Positions 15,048 through 26,229 of a stretch of 38,604 bases of DNA are shown here, piece by piece. A model generated the notes under the pieces. The model worked only from the letters and a program-made list of their open reading frames with translations, was not told the origin of the DNA and made no database searches. Position 1 is the stretch's first letter; each line of letters begins with the position of its first letter. The DNA comes from DASQFU01 sp035632955. GTDB lineage: Bacteria > Eisenbacteria > RBG-16-71-46. The stretch is taken from positions 1 to 38,604 of the forward strand of contig DASQFU010000129.1 of NCBI GenBank assembly GCA_035632955.1. The letters are read 5' to 3'. The position numbers and the translations under genes were made by a program.

Positions 15048-16936
15048 GCCTTCTGGAACGCATCCATTCGCCGGCCGACGTCAAGGCGCTTTCGCGTCTC
15101 GAGCTGGATCAGCTCGCGGCCGAGATCCGGCACACGATCATTCAGACGGTCGCGCGCCGTGCCGGACATCTCGCCCCGAACCTCGGCGTCGTGGAGCTGA
15201 CGCTCGCGCTCCACCGGGTCTACGATTCGCCGCGCGACAAGCTGCTGTGGGACGTCGGCCATCAGTCGTATCCACACAAGCTCGTGACCGGCCGCTACGA
15301 GAACTTCGATTCGTTGCGCTCCCTGGACGGGATCGCCGGCTACCCCTGTCGCGACGAGAGCGAGCACGACCCCTTCGGAACTTGCCACGGCAGCACGTCG
15401 ATCTCGGCGGCACTCGGCTTCGCGGTCGCGCGCGACTTGCGCGGCGAGAACCACCACGTGGTCGCGGTGATCGGCGACGGCGCGCTCACCGGAGGGATGG
15501 CCTACGAGGGTCTCAACAACGCCGGAGAGCTCGGCCGCCGGTTGCTCGTGATCCTGAACGACAACGAGTGGAGCATCTCGCCCAACATCGGCGCGATCGC
15601 CCGCTACCTGACCCGGCTCACGACCCATCGTTTCTACCGCGCGCTCGAGCGCGACATCTACGACCTGCTCGGCCGCGTGCCGCGCCTCGGCAAACGCGCG
15701 CAGGAGGCCGCGCACCGCGTCAAGGAGGGCCTGTCGAACCTGGTGGTGCCGGGCGTGCTGTTCGAAGAGCTGGGCTTCAAGTACTACGGCCCGATCGACG
15801 GGCACGATCTCGACCTGCTGACGCAGACGCTCACGGAGCTCAAGGAAGTTCCGGGGCCGGTCCTGCTCCACGTCGTGACGACGAAGGGCAAGGGCTACGG
15901 GCCGGCCGAGAGCGACGCCGGCACGTTCCACGGGATCGGCATCTTCGATCCCGAGACCGGCAGCACGGCCAAGAGCGGGAGGAAGACCTACACTCACGCC
16001 TTCGGCGAGGCGGCGATCACGCTCGCCCAGCGCCTGCCCAACGTCGTCGCCGTGACCGCGGCGATGACCGACAACACCGGGCTCAAGGGCTTCGCGAAGC
16101 AGTTTCCGGAGCGGTTCTTCGACGTCGGCATGGCCGAGGAGCACGGCGTCACGTTCTCGGCGGGGCTCGCGGCCGACGGCATGGTGCCGCTGTGCGCCAT
16201 TTATTCGACGTTCCTGCAGCGCGGATTCGATCAGATCCTCCACGACGTCGCGGTGCAGAAGCTTCACGTCGTGTTCTGCGTCGATCGCGCCGGACTGGTG
16301 GGCGAGGACGGTGCGCCGCAGCACGGAGCGTTCGACCTCGGCTACCTCCGCATGGTTCCGGGCATGGTCGTGATGGCGCCGAAGAACGGCGATGAGCTGC
16401 GCGACATGCTGTGGACCGCCGCCCATCATCGCGGGGGGCCGGTGGCGATCCGCTATCCGCGCGCCAATGTTCCCGAGGAGTCGCTGTCGTCGGGCGAGCC
16501 GACGCTGCTGCCGATCGGAGTCTGGGAGCAGCTTCGGGCCGGCGGCGACGTCGCGATCCTGGCGGTCGGCACCATGGTGCTGCCGAGCCTCGCGGCCGCC
16601 GAGCTGCTCGCTGCGGAAGGCGTCTCGGCGACGGTGATCAACGCGCGCTACGTCGCGCCGCTCGACCAGCACGTGCTGCTCGGACTGGCGCGCTCGGTCG
16701 GCCGGATCGTCACGGTGGAGGAGAACGTGCCCATGGGCGGCTTCGGCAGCGCCGTGCACGAGTGCCTTGCCAAGCACGACCTTTCCGCGACGCCCATGCT
16801 GCGGATCGCGCTGCCGGAGCAGTTCGTGACACACGGCAAGCGCGACGAGCTGCTGAAGCAGCTCGGTCTCGACGTCCCAGGGATCACCCGCACCGCCCTC
16901 GCCTGGGTCCGCGCCCACCAGCGCCAGTACTCGTGA
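15044..16936 (+). CDS. dxs: 1-deoxy-D-xylulose-5-phosphate synthase
   Basis: Thiamine-diphosphate enzyme that condenses pyruvate and glyceraldehyde-3-phosphate, the first step of the MEP isoprenoid pathway. The product is 630 residues, normal. It shows LLWDVGHQSYPHKLVTGR, FGTCHGSTSISAALG, the ThDP motif GDGALTGGMAYEGLNNAG to NDNEWSISPN, the transketolase-type pyrimidine domain with MAEEHGVTFSAGLAADG, and the C-terminal domain with EENVPMGGFGSAV. The common GH.SST segment reads CHGSTS, a mild change. ATG 15044 overlaps the DUF212 stop (ATGA), and the stop overlaps the nadK GTG. The polyprenyl synthase gene lies about 1.8 kb upstream, so the two isoprenoid genes are loosely clustered. Confidence 0.96.
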   Translation: MSLLERIHSPADVKALSRLELDQLAAEIRHTIIQTVARRAGHLAPNLGVVELTLALHRVYDSPRDKLLWDVGHQSYPHKLVTGRYENFDSLRSLDGIAGYPCRDESEHDPFGTCHGSTSISAALGFAVARDLRGENHHVVAVIGDGALTGGMAYEGLNNAGELGRRLLVILNDNEWSISPNIGAIARYLTRLTTHRFYRALERDIYDLLGRVPRLGKRAQEAAHRVKEGLSNLVVPGVLFEELGFKYYGPIDGHDLDLLTQTLTELKEVPGPVLLHVVTTKGKGYGPAESDAGTFHGIGIFDPETGSTAKSGRKTYTHAFGEAAITLAQRLPNVVAVTAAMTDNTGLKGFAKQFPERFFDVGMAEEHGVTFSAGLAADGMVPLCAIYSTFLQRGFDQILHDVAVQKLHVVFCVDRAGLVGEDGAPQHGAFDLGYLRMVPGMVVMAPKNGDELRDMLWTAAHHRGGPVAIRYPRANVPEESLSSGEPTLLPIGVWEQLRAGGDVAILAVGTMVLPSLAAAELLAAEGVSATVINARYVAPLDQHVLLGLARSVGRIVTVEENVPMGGFGSAVHECLAKHDLSATPMLRIALPEQFVTHGKRDELLKQLGLDVPGITRTALAWVRAHQRQYS

Positions 16937-17880
16937 GCCGCCGGCCGGGCCCGAGCGCGGTGCGCTCCCGGAAGGCGCCCGCCCGGACCAACCGAAGGTC
17001 GCGCGGGACGCCGCAGCGCATCGCCATCCTCGGGCACACCGGCCGCACGGCCGTGCACCGCACGGCGGCCCGCCTCGGCAAGCTGCTCCGGAGTCAGGGC
17101 TGCGAGGTGCGGCTCGACGACGATCTCGGGCGCAAGCTCGGCGCCCCCGGCGCACCGCTTCCGGAGCTTGCCGCCTGGTGCCAGATCCTGATCACGCTCG
17201 GCGGCGACGGGACGGCCCTGCGCGGCGCGCGCGCTCTCGCGGGACGCGCGGGCACCATGCTGGCCGTCAACCTCGGCGGTCTCGGATTCCTGGCCATGGC
17301 CGAGGAGCACGAAGTGGACGACGCCGTGCAGGCCGCGCTCACCGAGAAGTGGGAGGTGGCGCGGCGTCACTTGCTGGAAGCGACCGTCCGCCGGCGCAGC
17401 CGGGCGGTGCATCGCGGCCGGGCGATGAACGACGCGGTGGTGAAGACGGCGGGCGGCTACTCGGCGCTGCACCTGCGCATCACGGCGCTCGGCCACGACC
17501 TCGGGCTCCTGGTCGCCGACGGCGTGATCGTCGCGAGCGCTGCCGGCTCCACCGCGTACTCGCTCTCGGCCGGCGGGCCGGTGGTGGCGCCGGACGTCGA
17601 GGCGGTGCTGGTGACGCCGGTGTGCCCGCACACGCTCGGCAGCCGGACGCTGGTGGTGTCCGGCCGCGAGCGTATCGAGCTCAGAGTGATCGGCTCGTTC
17701 GACCCCGCGGTGCTCCTGCTCGACGGCCAGGAGCCGGTGGCGCTCGCGCCCGGAGACGTGGTCGAGGTGGAGCTCGGGCGCGAAAGTGTGCGGCTGTTCC
17801 AGAATCCCGACCGCCCATTCGGCCGGACACTCCAGACCAAGCTCGGCTGGCAGGGCAGCGAGCAACGGAGCTTGCGCTGA
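16933..17880 (+). CDS. nadK: NAD kinase
   Basis: Phosphorylates NAD to NADP. The product is 315 residues from GTG 16933, which overlaps the dxs stop (GTGA). An Arg-rich leader of about 32 residues precedes the usual start (RIAILGHTGR). Motifs: ITLGGDGTALRGAR (GGDG, diphosphate donor site), NLGGLGFLAM, MNDAVVK (the conserved N-[ED]), ASAAGSTAYSLSAGGPVVAPD and DGQEPVAL near the end. NADPH is needed by FolD and the MEP pathway encoded nearby, although this context may only reflect operon history. recN follows after 69 bases. Confidence 0.94.
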   Translation: MSRRPGPSAVRSRKAPARTNRRSRGTPQRIAILGHTGRTAVHRTAARLGKLLRSQGCEVRLDDDLGRKLGAPGAPLPELAAWCQILITLGGDGTALRGARALAGRAGTMLAVNLGGLGFLAMAEEHEVDDAVQAALTEKWEVARRHLLEATVRRRSRAVHRGRAMNDAVVKTAGGYSALHLRITALGHDLGLLVADGVIVASAAGSTAYSLSAGGPVVAPDVEAVLVTPVCPHTLGSRTLVVSGRERIELRVIGSFDPAVLLLDGQEPVALAPGDVVEVELGRESVRLFQNPDRPFGRTLQTKLGWQGSEQRSLR

Positions 17881-17949
17881 CGACATGGGACGGGGCGCGA
17901 TCGCGATCGCAGCCGCCGTGCACCGGGAGCTCACGGTGGGAGTCGTGAC

Positions 17950-19646
17950 ATGCTCGAGCGGTTGACCATCCGCGACCTCGCGGTCGTCGAGCGCGCGGAG
18001 ATCCCGCTCGGACCCGGTCTCAACGCCGTGACCGGGGAAACCGGCGCCGGCAAGTCGCTGCTCGTTCAGGCGGTGAGCCTGCTGGTCGGGGAACGTGCCG
18101 ACGCCGACGTGGTGCGCGAAGGCGCGACGGCGGCAATCGTCGAAGGAGAGTTCCGCCTGGAAGGGGAGTCCGCGCGGCGTATCGGCGAGCTGCTCGCGGA
18201 ATGGGAGCTCGAGTTCGACCGCGAGACGTTGATCGTGCGTCGCGAGGTGCAGCACGGCGGCCGCAGCCGGGCGAGCGTGAACCAGTCCCCCGTGACCCAG
18301 TCGGCGCTCAAGCGGCTCGGCGAACGGCTCGCGGACCTGCACGGCCAGCACCAGCATCAGAGCCTGCTCAAGCCCGAAGCCGGAGTGCTCACGCTCGATC
18401 GCCTCGCCGGGCTCGAGGCCGAGCGCGCGCACTACGCGGAGGCGTTCGCGGCGCGGCGCGAGGCGGCCGGCGACCTCGAACGCCTTGAGGCCTCGCTCGC
18501 CACGTTCGCCGAGCGCGCCGACTACCTGCGCAACGCCGCGCACGAGCTCGACGAAGCTCGGCTGGTGGTGGGCGAGCAGGATGAGTTGGCGGGCGAAGCG
18601 GCGCGCCTCGCCCATGCCGACCGGCTGCGCGGACTGGTCGGCAGCGCGCTCGAACGGCTGTCCGAGGCGGACGCCTCGGCGATCGCGAACCTCGGTGCCG
18701 CGCGCCACGCGCTCGAGCAGGCCGCGAGCCTCGATCCCACTCTCGAGAAGGTGCTGCCCGCGCTCTCCGAAGCCGAGATCGCGGTTGCCGATGCGGCGCG
18801 CACGCTCGCCGGGTACGTCGACCGTCTCGAGGCCGATCCGCAGGCACTCGAGACGATCGAGGCGCGGCGGGACCTGATTGTCCGGCTCACGCGCAAGTAT
18901 CGCCGCGAGGTGCCGGATCTGATCGCCTGGCGTGCCCAGGTCGCCGAAGAGCTGGCGGCTGGCGACGACTCGGGCGCCGCACTGGCGCGCGCCCGCGACG
19001 CGGTGAAGCGCGCCGAGACGACGTGCGTGGAGCGAGCGCGCAAGCTCTCCCGCAAGCGCGTCACCGCCGCCGCCGAGTGGAACACGCGCCTCACCCGCGA
19101 GCTCCAGCCGCTCGGAATGCCGCAGGCGCGAATTGCGTTCGACGTCGAGCCGGGCACCCCGGCCGTCGAGAGTCTCGGCGGGCATGGCCTCGACGCCGTG
19201 CGCTTGAGCTTCGCCCCGAATCCCGGCGAGCCCGCGCGGCCGCTCGAGAGGATTGCGTCCGGAGGCGAGCTGTCGCGGGTCATGTTGGCTCTCAAGACAG
19301 CGCTGGAAGACCAAGACCGCGTTGATCTTCTGCTTTTCGACGAGGTAGATTCCGGCATCGGCGGAGCCGTCGCGCAGGCGGTCGGAGAGCGTCTCCGGCG
19401 TCTGTCTCGGCACCGCCAGATCGTGTGCGTGACCCACGAGCCAATAATCGCCGCGCGCGCCACTCATCATCTGCGCGTGACCAAGGGGACGAGTGCCGGG
19501 CGGACGCTCGCCCGGATCGAGCCGGTCGAGGGCGAGGCGCGGATCGCCGAGCTCGCCCGGATGCTGGCGGGCGAGCGGGCGACCGAGACCACGCGGCGCC
19601 AGGCGCGCGAGCTGCTGGACCCGAGCCCCGCGCGTCACGGGTCCCG

Positions 19647-19650
<4 letters not shown>
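17950..19650 (+). CDS. recN: DNA repair protein RecN
   Basis: SMC-like ATPase in double-strand-break repair. The product is 566 residues. The N-terminal half-ATPase has LTIRDLAVVERAEI and Walker A GETGAGKS. Two coiled-coil arms flank a hinge region (about 150-340). The C-terminal half has signature RIASGGELSRVMLALK, Walker B LLLFDEVDSGIGG and the switch VTHEPIIAARATHHLRV. The order nadK-recN is widespread. No LexA-type palindrome was recognised in the 69 bases upstream. The stop overlaps the trpE ATG, so translation of the trp genes is physically coupled to recN. Confidence 0.96.
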
Positions 19651-21696
<2,046 letters not shown>

Positions 21697-21700
<4 letters not shown>

Positions 21701-22704
21701 TCCGGTCCACGATCGCGCAAGTCGTGGATCGCCACGATCTGACCGGCGAGCAGGCGCGCGCGGCGATGGAGCAGGTGTTGGCAGGCGAAGCGACGCCCTC
21801 GCAGATCGCCGGATTCGCCGTCGCCTTGCGCATGAAAGGCGAAACCCCGGAGGAGATCGCGGGGATGGCGGAGGCGATGCGGCGGCGGGTCGCGCCGATC
21901 CGCACGCGCCGGAGCCCGCTGCTCGACACCTGCGGCACCGGCGGTGACAACGCCGGCACCTTCAACATCTCGACCACGGTCGCGCTCGTCACCGCGTCCT
22001 GCGGCGTCCCGGTCGCGAAGCATGGCAACCGGGCGGTGTCGAGCCGGACCGGCAGCGCGGACGTCCTGGAGTCGCTCGGCGTACGCATCGATCTCACGCC
22101 CGAGAGCGCCGCGCGCTCGCTCGATCTGCTCGGCATCACGTTCCTGTTCGCGCCCAACTATCACGCGGCGCTGCACCACGCCCTGGCGCCGCGCCGCGAG
22201 CTCGGCGTGCGTACCGTGTTCAACGTGCTCGGACCGCTCACCAATCCGGCGGGTGCCCGGCGGCAACTGCTCGGCGTGTACGCCGACTCCCTGGTGCGCA
22301 CCGTGGCCGAGGTGCTGGAGCGTCTCGGCAGCGAGCATGCGTGGGTCGTGCATGGCCGCGATGGCCTCGATGAGGTGTCGGTGTTCGCCGCGACGCACGT
22401 CGCGGAGTTGAAGGACGGCCGCATCCACGAGTTCGAGCTCGACCCGGCGGATTTCGGGCTGCGTCACGAGGATCGCGCCGCCATCGCCGGCGGCACCGCA
22501 GCCGAGAACGCGGCCAAGATCCGCAGCGTCCTCGGCGGTGCGCCGGGCGCGGCGCGTGACGTCGTCGTGCTCAACGCTGCGGCCGCGCTCGTGGTCGCGG
22601 GCGTGGCGCGCGATCCCGAAGACGGCGTGACGCGGGCGCGCGAGGCCATCGACAGCGGCGCGAGCCGGGCGAAGCTCGACGAGTTGGCCGCGTTCCGCGG
22701 CTGA
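21697..22704 (+). CDS. trpD: Anthranilate phosphoribosyltransferase
   Basis: Transfers phosphoribose from PRPP to anthranilate. The product is 335 residues. An N-terminal helical domain (LRMKGETPEEIAGMAEAM) precedes the PRPP-binding loop DTCGTGGDNAGTFNIST and KHGNRAVSSRTGSADVLESLG. FLFAPNYHAALHHA and NVLGPLTNPAGARRQLLGVY follow. The ATG overlaps the trpG stop. The next gene, 24 bases on, is a membrane protein that interrupts the usual trpD-trpC order. Confidence 0.96.
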
Positions 22705-22728
22705 CGCCGGTCGGAGGGAGACCTCACC

Positions 22729-23433
22729 GTGTACTGCACGCGATGCGGGGCGGACGCGCCCGAGGGAGCGAGCTTCTGCAGCCGCTGCGGCGCGTCGTTG
22801 TCGGACGCTCCGGCCGGCACGCCCGGGGTTGGGTTCGAACCGGCGACCACGCCGGCCGGCTCGGTCCCCGGATGGCCGCCGATGTCAGCCGAGATCTCTC
22901 AGGCCACGATCAACCCTTCGGCAACCACGCCGGTGCCCGCGACCGCACCGACTTCGTTTCCTGGCGTCCGCTACGGTGGATTCTGGCGTCGAACGGCGGC
23001 GTTCTGGGTCGATCTCGCGTTGGCGTGGCTCTTCGGCACGCTCTTGCTGATGGCGTTACGTCTCGAGGTCACGCAGCCGGACCACTTCGAACCCAGAACT
23101 CTGTTGAGCCTGGGAATCCGGTTGATCGTGGCCTGGCTCTATCGCTCCGTGTTCATGAGCTCACGGGCTCAAGCCACGCCCGGACAGCTGCTCTTGAACC
23201 TGAAGATCACCGACCTCGAAGGCCGTCGCATCTCGTTCGCGCGGGCGACCGGCCGCTATTTCGCGGAGTGGATCTCGTTCATGATCTGCCTCATCGGCTA
23301 CGTCATGATCGCCTTCAGCGACCGCAAGCAGGCCCTGCATGACAAGCTCGCCGGTTGCCTAGTCGTCCACGCCAAGCCGTCTGCGGCGGCCGTTTCCCCG
23401 GGGCCCGGAAGCGCCGCGCCAACCGGAGCCTGA
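22729..23433 (+). CDS. Zinc-ribbon and RDD-domain membrane protein
   Basis: 234-residue membrane protein of unknown role lying inside the trp operon. Residues 1-25 form a double-Cys zinc ribbon (CTRCGADAPEG, then CSRCGASL). A Pro/Thr/Ala-rich linker of about 50 residues leads to an RDD domain: YGGFWRRTAAFWVDLALAW (Arg and Asp hallmarks), a second helix near LLSLGIRLIVAWLY, the conserved QATPGQLLLNLKITDLEGRR turn, and a last helix followed by DRKQALHDKLAGCLVV. The GTG start has a strong GGAGGGAG eight bases upstream. trpC starts one base after its stop. RDD proteins have been tied to transport in a few cases; a link to tryptophan here is only contextual. Confidence 0.88.
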   Translation: MYCTRCGADAPEGASFCSRCGASLSDAPAGTPGVGFEPATTPAGSVPGWPPMSAEISQATINPSATTPVPATAPTSFPGVRYGGFWRRTAAFWVDLALAWLFGTLLLMALRLEVTQPDHFEPRTLLSLGIRLIVAWLYRSVFMSSRAQATPGQLLLNLKITDLEGRRISFARATGRYFAEWISFMICLIGYVMIAFSDRKQALHDKLAGCLVVHAKPSAAAVSPGPGSAAPTGA

Positions 23434-23434
23434 G

Positions 23435-24253
23435 ATGCCGCGACCCGATCTCGATTGGCTGAGCCGCATTGCCGACGACCGCCTCCGGCGGGTGGCGGAG
23501 ATGGCGGAGCGCGTTCCCGGCCACGTGCTCAGGAGCCGGATCGGCGTTGCGCCACCGGCCGGGCGCCTCGAGCGCCGGCTGCGGCGCGGACCTCCGAGCG
23601 GTCCGATCCGGCTGATCGCCGAGATCAAGCGCGCGTCTCCTTCGCGCGGCGCTCTCCATCCCGTGTCCGATCCGGCCGCGATCGCCCGGCTCTACCAAGC
23701 CGGCGGAGCGGCCGCGATCTCGATCGTGACGGAGCCGGACCACTTCCAAGGCGAGCTCGAGTGGTTCGCGAGCATCCGTCCCGAGGTTCAGGTCCCGCTG
23801 CTGCTCAAGGACTTCGTGATCGACTCGTACCAGTTGCTGGACGCGGCTGCGCGCGGCGCCGACGGCGTGTTGCTGATCGCCGCGCTGCTGTCGGAAGTCC
23901 GCATGCAGCGTCTGATCGGCGAGGCGCGCTTGCTCGGGCTCGATTGTCTGGTCGAGGTGCACGACGAGGACGAGCTGCGCCGCTCGATTCGGGCGGGAGC
24001 GACGGTGGTCGGGATCAACAATCGCGATCTGCGCACCTTCGAGGTCGATCTCGAGACGTCGCTGAACCTGCTGCCCATCGTGCCCCCGCTGGTCACCGCG
24101 GTTGCCGAGAGCGGCATCGCCCGGCCCGAAGAACTCTCCCGGCTGCGCGACACGCGCTGCGACGCGGTGCTCGTGGGAGAGGCGTTGCTGACCAGTGGCG
24201 ATCCGGCCGCGACCCTGGCGACGCTGGTCGCCGCGGCGCGAGGAGCCTCGTGA
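23435..24253 (+). CDS. trpC: Indole-3-glycerol phosphate synthase
   Basis: Closes the indole ring from carboxyphenylamino-deoxyribulose phosphate. The 272-residue TIM barrel has RLIAEIKRASPSRG (catalytic Lys, family signature), VPLLLKDFVIDSYQL, LLIAALL, LVEVHDEDELRRSI, VGINNRDLRTFEVDLETS and VAESGIARPEEL. Length is normal. GGAG sits just before the ATG, inside the end of the RDD gene. trpF overlaps its stop (GTGA). It is separate from trpF, unlike the fused form of enterobacteria. Confidence 0.96.
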   Translation: MPRPDLDWLSRIADDRLRRVAEMAERVPGHVLRSRIGVAPPAGRLERRLRRGPPSGPIRLIAEIKRASPSRGALHPVSDPAAIARLYQAGGAAAISIVTEPDHFQGELEWFASIRPEVQVPLLLKDFVIDSYQLLDAAARGADGVLLIAALLSEVRMQRLIGEARLLGLDCLVEVHDEDELRRSIRAGATVVGINNRDLRTFEVDLETSLNLLPIVPPLVTAVAESGIARPEELSRLRDTRCDAVLVGEALLTSGDPAATLATLVAAARGAS

Positions 24254-24903
24254 CGGTTCAGCCCAAGCGCCACACGATGGTCAAGGTGTGCGGCATCACG
24301 CGCCTCGAGGATGGGCGGGCGGCGGTCGAAGCGGGCGCCGATTGGCTGGGATTCGTGATCGAGCACGAGAGCCCGCGCGCGCTGGCGGCAGGAGCAATCG
24401 CCGAGATCCTCGCCGAGCTGCCGAATGCGGTCGGCGTCGGCGTGCTGGTCGCGCCGAATCCCGATCGCGCGCTGCGGCTCGCGCGCGAAGCCGGCGTTCA
24501 ACGTCTCCAGCTCCATCGCGTCGACCCGGAGCAGTGGCCGCTCGATTTTCCGCTTCCTGTGGTCTTTGCGCTGACCGTGACGGCGGAGGGGACCTTGACC
24601 ACGCCGCTGCCGCCGCTCGACCGCCTGGTGATGCTCGACACCGCCGACGCGACGCTCGCCGGCGGCACGGGCCGGAGCTTTCCCTGGAACGCGGCGATGG
24701 CGATCGCCGCCCAGCGCCCGATCATCCTTGCCGGCGGGCTCGATGGCGACAACGTCGGAGTGGCGTTGGAGGAGATCCGCCCATATGGCGTGGATTCCTC
24801 CTCGCGACTCGAGTCGGCGCCCGGCATCAAGGATCACGAGCGCGTGCGCCAGTTCGTCGCCGCGGTGCGCCGCGCCGACGCGCGGCTCGGCGCCGGAATA
24901 TGA
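24250..24903 (+). CDS. trpF: Phosphoribosylanthranilate isomerase
   Basis: Amadori rearrangement of phosphoribosylanthranilate. The 217-residue barrel starts at GTG 24250, overlapping the trpC stop. Catalytic Cys lies in VKVCGITRLEDGRAAVEAGAD; GFVIEHESPRA follows, then QLHRVDPEQW where most members have QLHG, LDTADA, and the C-terminal LAGGLDGDNVGVALEEI and VDSSSRLESAPGIKDHERV. The catalytic Asp is within MLDTADATLAGGTGRSFPW. The Gly-to-Arg change after QLH is unusual but lies in a conserved fold. trpB overlaps the stop. Confidence 0.94.
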   Translation: MTVQPKRHTMVKVCGITRLEDGRAAVEAGADWLGFVIEHESPRALAAGAIAEILAELPNAVGVGVLVAPNPDRALRLAREAGVQRLQLHRVDPEQWPLDFPLPVVFALTVTAEGTLTTPLPPLDRLVMLDTADATLAGGTGRSFPWNAAMAIAAQRPIILAGGLDGDNVGVALEEIRPYGVDSSSRLESAPGIKDHERVRQFVAAVRRADARLGAGI

Positions 24904-26117
24904 AGAGTGGCGAGGGCCCGGACCCGACCGGACACTTCGGCCCCTACGGCGGCCGGTTCGTGCCCGAGACGTTGATCGCCGCGCTGGATCAGCTCGAAAC
25001 GGAGTACCAGAACGCTGGTGCCGACCCGGCATTTCGAATCGAGCTGGACGACGCGTTGCGGGATTTCGCCGGACGGCCGACGCCGTTGATCGAGGCGCTG
25101 CGTTTCTCGGAGACGTGCGGCTGCCGAGTGTTCCTCAAGCGCGAGGACCTGCTTCATACCGGCGCGCACAAGATCAACAACACGATCGGGCAATGCCTGC
25201 TCGCACGCCGCATGGGTAAGCCGCGGGTGATCGCGGAGACCGGCGCCGGGCAGCACGGCGTCGCCACGGCGGCTGCGGCGGCGCGTTTCGGCCTTTCGTG
25301 CACCGTGTACATGGGCGCCGAAGACGTCCGCCGCCAGCACCTCAACGTCCAGCGCATGAAACTGCTCGGCGCCGAGGTGCGCGAAGTGAGCGCCGGCAGC
25401 CGGACGCTCAAAGACGCGATCAACGAAGCGTTGCGCGACTGGGTGACGAACGTGGGCGACACGCATTACGTGCTGGGCTCGGTGCTCGGCCCGCATCCGT
25501 TCCCGATGATCGTGCGCGACTTCCATCGCGTGATCGGGATCGAAGCGCGACAACAGTTCGCGGAGCAGGCCGGGGGACTACCGGAAGCGCTGGTGGCGTG
25601 CGTCGGCGGCGGCAGCAACGCGATCGGGTTGTTCCACGCGTTCCTGTCCGAGCCGTCCGTGCGCAAGGTGGGAGTGGAGGCCGCCGGTCTCGGCGTCGCG
25701 AGCGGGCGGCACGCGGCCCGGTTCGCCGAGCCGAGCGTCGGGGTGCTGCACGGCACCCGCACGCTGGTGTTGCAGGACGCGCACGGAATGATCCGCGAGA
25801 CGCACTCCGTCTCGGCCGGGCTCGACTATCCTGCGCTCGGTCCCGAGCACGCGTGGCTCGCGGAGCAGAGCCTGGCCGAGTACTCGCACGCGACCGACGA
25901 CGAGGCAATCGCTGCGTTTGAAGCGCTGTCGCAGCTCGAGGGCATCCTGCCTGCGCTCGAGAGTGCCCACGCGTTGGCGTGGGTGCGGCGGGAGGGTCGC
26001 ACGCTCGGCCGCGAGGCACGCGTGATCGTCAACCTCTCGGGGCGCGGCGACAAGGACGTCGAAGAGGTGCTGCGCGTGCGAGGCGCTCGTGACGCGCGCG
26101 GGCCCTCTGTGCTATAA
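24900..26117 (+). CDS. trpB: Tryptophan synthase beta subunit
   Basis: PLP enzyme that joins indole and serine to make tryptophan. The 405-residue product is of the TrpB1 type: GHFGPYGGRFVPETLI at the start, PLP Lys K91 in HTGAHKINNTIGQ, catalytic Glu in AETGAGQHGVATA, CVGGGSNAIGLFHAF for phosphate binding, and SAGLDYPALGPEHA with EGILPALESAHAL. TrpB1 proteins normally work with TrpA, but no trpA follows: an Arg tRNA gene starts 11 bases after the stop. trpA may lie elsewhere in the genome. The stop codon lies within the -10 box of the tRNA promoter. Confidence 0.96.
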   Translation: MKSGEGPDPTGHFGPYGGRFVPETLIAALDQLETEYQNAGADPAFRIELDDALRDFAGRPTPLIEALRFSETCGCRVFLKREDLLHTGAHKINNTIGQCLLARRMGKPRVIAETGAGQHGVATAAAAARFGLSCTVYMGAEDVRRQHLNVQRMKLLGAEVREVSAGSRTLKDAINEALRDWVTNVGDTHYVLGSVLGPHPFPMIVRDFHRVIGIEARQQFAEQAGGLPEALVACVGGGSNAIGLFHAFLSEPSVRKVGVEAAGLGVASGRHAARFAEPSVGVLHGTRTLVLQDAHGMIRETHSVSAGLDYPALGPEHAWLAEQSLAEYSHATDDEAIAAFEALSQLEGILPALESAHALAWVRREGRTLGREARVIVNLSGRGDKDVEEVLRVRGARDARGPSVL

Positions 26118-26118
26118 A
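26089..26118 (+). promoter_or_regulatory. Candidate tRNA promoter across the trpB stop codon
   Basis: TGCTATAAA (26110-26118) is an extended -10 element (TGN plus TATAAA). The partial -35 GTGACG (26089-26094) lies 18 bases upstream. The trpB stop TAA (26115-26117) lies inside the -10 hexamer. Transcription would start near 26125, a few bases before the mature tRNA. Confidence 0.6.
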
Positions 26119-26128
26119 CGCGGGCTGC

Positions 26129-26205
26129 GCGCCCGTAGCTCAATTGGATAGAGCGTTAGCCTCCGGAGCTAAAGGTTACAGGTTCGATTCCTGTCGGGCG
26201 CACCA
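26129..26205 (+). tRNA. tRNA-Arg (anticodon CCG)
   Basis: Complete cloverleaf of 77 bases with an encoded CCA end. Acceptor stem GCGCCCG (26129-26135) pairs with CGGGCGC (26195-26201), followed by discriminator A. The D-arm is GCTC/GAGC. Anticodon stem TTAGC/GCTAA closes loop CTCCGGA, giving anticodon CCG at 26163-26165, which reads CGG. The variable loop is AGGTT. T-arm ACAGG/CCTGT has loop TTCGATT. No integrase or repeat of its 3' end was seen nearby, so it shows no sign of use as an integration site. Confidence 0.97.
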
Positions 26206-26229
26206 TCATCCTGCGCCCCTCGTTCGCCC

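Noticed and set aside
19322..19351. TTGATC-N18-TAGATT as a trp operon promoter inside recN
   Set aside because: It encodes the Walker B motif of RecN, which explains the locally AT-rich bases. Not listed as a feature.
16648..19638. Open frame of nearly 1000 codons on the reverse strand opposite nadK and recN
   Set aside because: High GC makes stop codons rare in antisense frames. nadK and recN on the + strand are unmistakable, and the reverse product has no recognisable domain.
26129..26205. tRNA-Arg as an attachment site for an integrated element
   Set aside because: No integrase, no repeat of the tRNA 3' end, and normal-looking genes follow.
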